A stretch of DNA of 7,072 nucleotides. Source: Tepidisphaeraceae bacterium. GTDB lineage: Bacteria; Planctomycetota; Phycisphaerae; Tepidisphaerales; Tepidisphaeraceae. The stretch lies in the NCBI GenBank assembly GCA_025450555.1, contig JANWHF010000074.1:1-7072 (forward strand), in the 5' to 3' direction. The notes beneath the pieces were generated by a model that was not told the DNA's origin, ran no database searches, and saw only the letters and a program-made list of their open reading frames with translations. Below, piece by piece: positions 6,641 through 7,072 of the stretch (positions are counted from its first letter, which is position 1; each line of letters begins with the position of its first letter). A program made the position numbers and the translations under genes.

Positions 6641-6660
6641 AAGCCAGGGTGGCCTGGCTT
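6641..6660 (+). repeat. Perfect 8-bp hairpin, possible terminator or regulatory structure
   Basis: AAGCCAGG (6641-6648) and CCTGGCTT (6653-6660) are exact complements around the four-base loop GTGG. No T-run follows (CGGGCCATAAATG), so it is not a classical intrinsic terminator. It lies 87 bases after the glycosidase stop and 35 bases before the DUF892 start. It could be a weak terminator, an mRNA-end stabiliser or a 5'-UTR element. Confidence 0.5.
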
Positions 6661-6681
6661 CGGGCCATAAATGTATCACGC

Positions 6682-6688
6682 GAGGAGG
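6682..6688 (+). promoter_or_regulatory. Strong ribosome binding site for the DUF892 gene
   Basis: GAGGAGG lies seven bases before ATG 6696. This near-perfect match to the 16S anti-Shine-Dalgarno sequence predicts high translation and fixes the start. Confidence 0.8.
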
Positions 6689-6695
6689 TAAACCG

Positions 6696-7072
6696 ATGGA
6701 CTCACTGCAGTCGCTTCTGGAAGATGAGCTGAAGGATCTCTACAGCGCCGAGAATCAGTTGGTGAAGGCTTTGCCGAAGATGGCCAAGAACGCTTCCAAC
6801 CTGAAGTTGAAACAGGCCTTTACTTCGCACCTGGCCGAGACTGAAGGACATGTTAAACGGCTGGAAAAGATCGCCAAGCTGATCGACGCCAAGCTCACCG
6901 GTAAGAAGTGTCATGCCATGGAGGGTCTGATCGAAGAAGGCAAGGAAATCATGAGCGAAGACGGCGAGGAAGCCGTCATCGATGCCGCCCTGATCGGCGC
7001 TGCGCAGCGCGTCGAACATTATGAGATTGCCTCGTATGGAACGGTCCGCGCGATCGCCGAGCAGCTCGGGCA
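6696..7072 (+). CDS. DUF892 / YciE-YciF-type ferritin-like protein (3' truncated by window edge)
   Basis: 125 residues are visible and the frame runs off the right edge; family members are usually about 160-170 residues. The sequence is a helical bundle. The first helix has LLEDELKDLYSAENQLVKAL (7-26) and the second has AFTSHLAETEGHVKRLEKIA (41-60). A loop with GKKCHAMEGLIEEG (69-82) follows, and then AALIGAAQRVEHYEIASYGT (97-116). The YSAENQL, HLAETEGH and RVEHYEIASYGT blocks are the hallmarks of DUF892 (PF05974) ferritin-like proteins such as YciE and YciF. Glu19, Glu50, His52, Glu107 and Glu110 are candidate di-metal ligands. These proteins are stress-associated in several bacteria, but their biochemical activity is poorly defined. 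It is probably cytosolic. It is preceded by its own strong RBS and a 142-base gap, so it may be transcribed separately from the glycan operon. Confidence 0.9.
   Translation, partial: MDSLQSLLEDELKDLYSAENQLVKALPKMAKNASNLKLKQAFTSHLAETEGHVKRLEKIAKLIDAKLTGKKCHAMEGLIEEGKEIMSEDGEEAVIDAALIGAAQRVEHYEIASYGTVRAIAEQLG

Larger units (their letters stand above)
6554..6695 (+). other. Intergenic region between glycosidase and DUF892 gene
   Basis: This is the only non-coding gap longer than 40 bases in the window (142 bases). It contains an 8-bp palindrome GGAATTCC (6582-6589), a perfect 8-bp hairpin (6641-6660) and the Shine-Dalgarno sequence of the next gene. I found no convincing sigma-70 -35/-10 pair and no good GGAAC / CGTT general-stress (EcfG-type) pair. 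It is nevertheless the likeliest place for a promoter for the ferritin-like gene. Confidence 0.5.

Noticed and set aside
6671..6691. Six-codon frame (MYHARR) overlapping the DUF892 ribosome binding site
   Set aside because: Its AGG AGG codons are simply the Shine-Dalgarno sequence read as codons. It has no ribosome binding site of its own, so a regulatory leader peptide is not supported.
6550..6732. Small + strand frame of 60 codons starting with GTG that overlaps the glycosidase stop
   Set aside because: It overlaps the clearly conserved start of the DUF892 gene, has no ribosome binding site and gives no recognisable protein. The GTGA overlap is probably chance.

Overview
The window is GC-rich, densely coding, and every convincing gene reads on the + strand. 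It looks like part of a bacterial chromosome carrying an exopolysaccharide or other surface-glycan locus. The glycosyltransferases, the CmoB-like methyltransferase, the small stress-type protein and the DUF892 ferritin-like protein fit a soil or plant-associated Gram-negative bacterium. A rhizobial-type alphaproteobacterium is plausible and an acidobacterium or verrucomicrobium is not excluded; the sequence alone does not settle the phylum. No tRNA, rRNA, CRISPR array, insertion sequence or phage gene was seen.

Layout: (1) 1-774, the C-terminal part of a GT4-type glycosyltransferase cut by the left edge. (2) 782-4176, three consecutive divergent glycosyltransferases of the CgeB-like (COG4641-type) GT-B group. 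They are joined by a 7-nt gap, a 16-nt overlap and a 15-nt gap. (3) 4194-5024, a class I SAM-dependent methyltransferase with a CmoB-like core, which I recognise as resembling the TIGR04290 family. (4) 5055-5522, a 155-aa conserved hypothetical protein with very basic low-complexity ends. (5) 5561-6553, a (beta/alpha)8 glycoside hydrolase-like protein of clan GH-A (PslG/GH39-like) with both catalytic glutamates visible. (6) 6554-6695, the only sizeable non-coding gap, which holds a perfect 8-bp hairpin. (7) 6696 to the right edge, the start of a DUF892/YciE-YciF ferritin-like protein behind a strong Shine-Dalgarno sequence.

Working model (inference): genes 1-774 through 5024 form one translationally coupled operon that builds and methylates a glycan. 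The glycosidase is probably in the same transcription unit and would trim or edit that glycan or its lipid-linked intermediate. The small basic protein and the ferritin-like protein resemble stress or stationary-phase genes, so the glycan may belong to a desiccation or general-stress programme. The most interesting points are the triplicated and functionally diverging CgeB-like enzymes, the CmoB-like methyltransferase in a sugar context, and a PslG-like hydrolase without any export signal.
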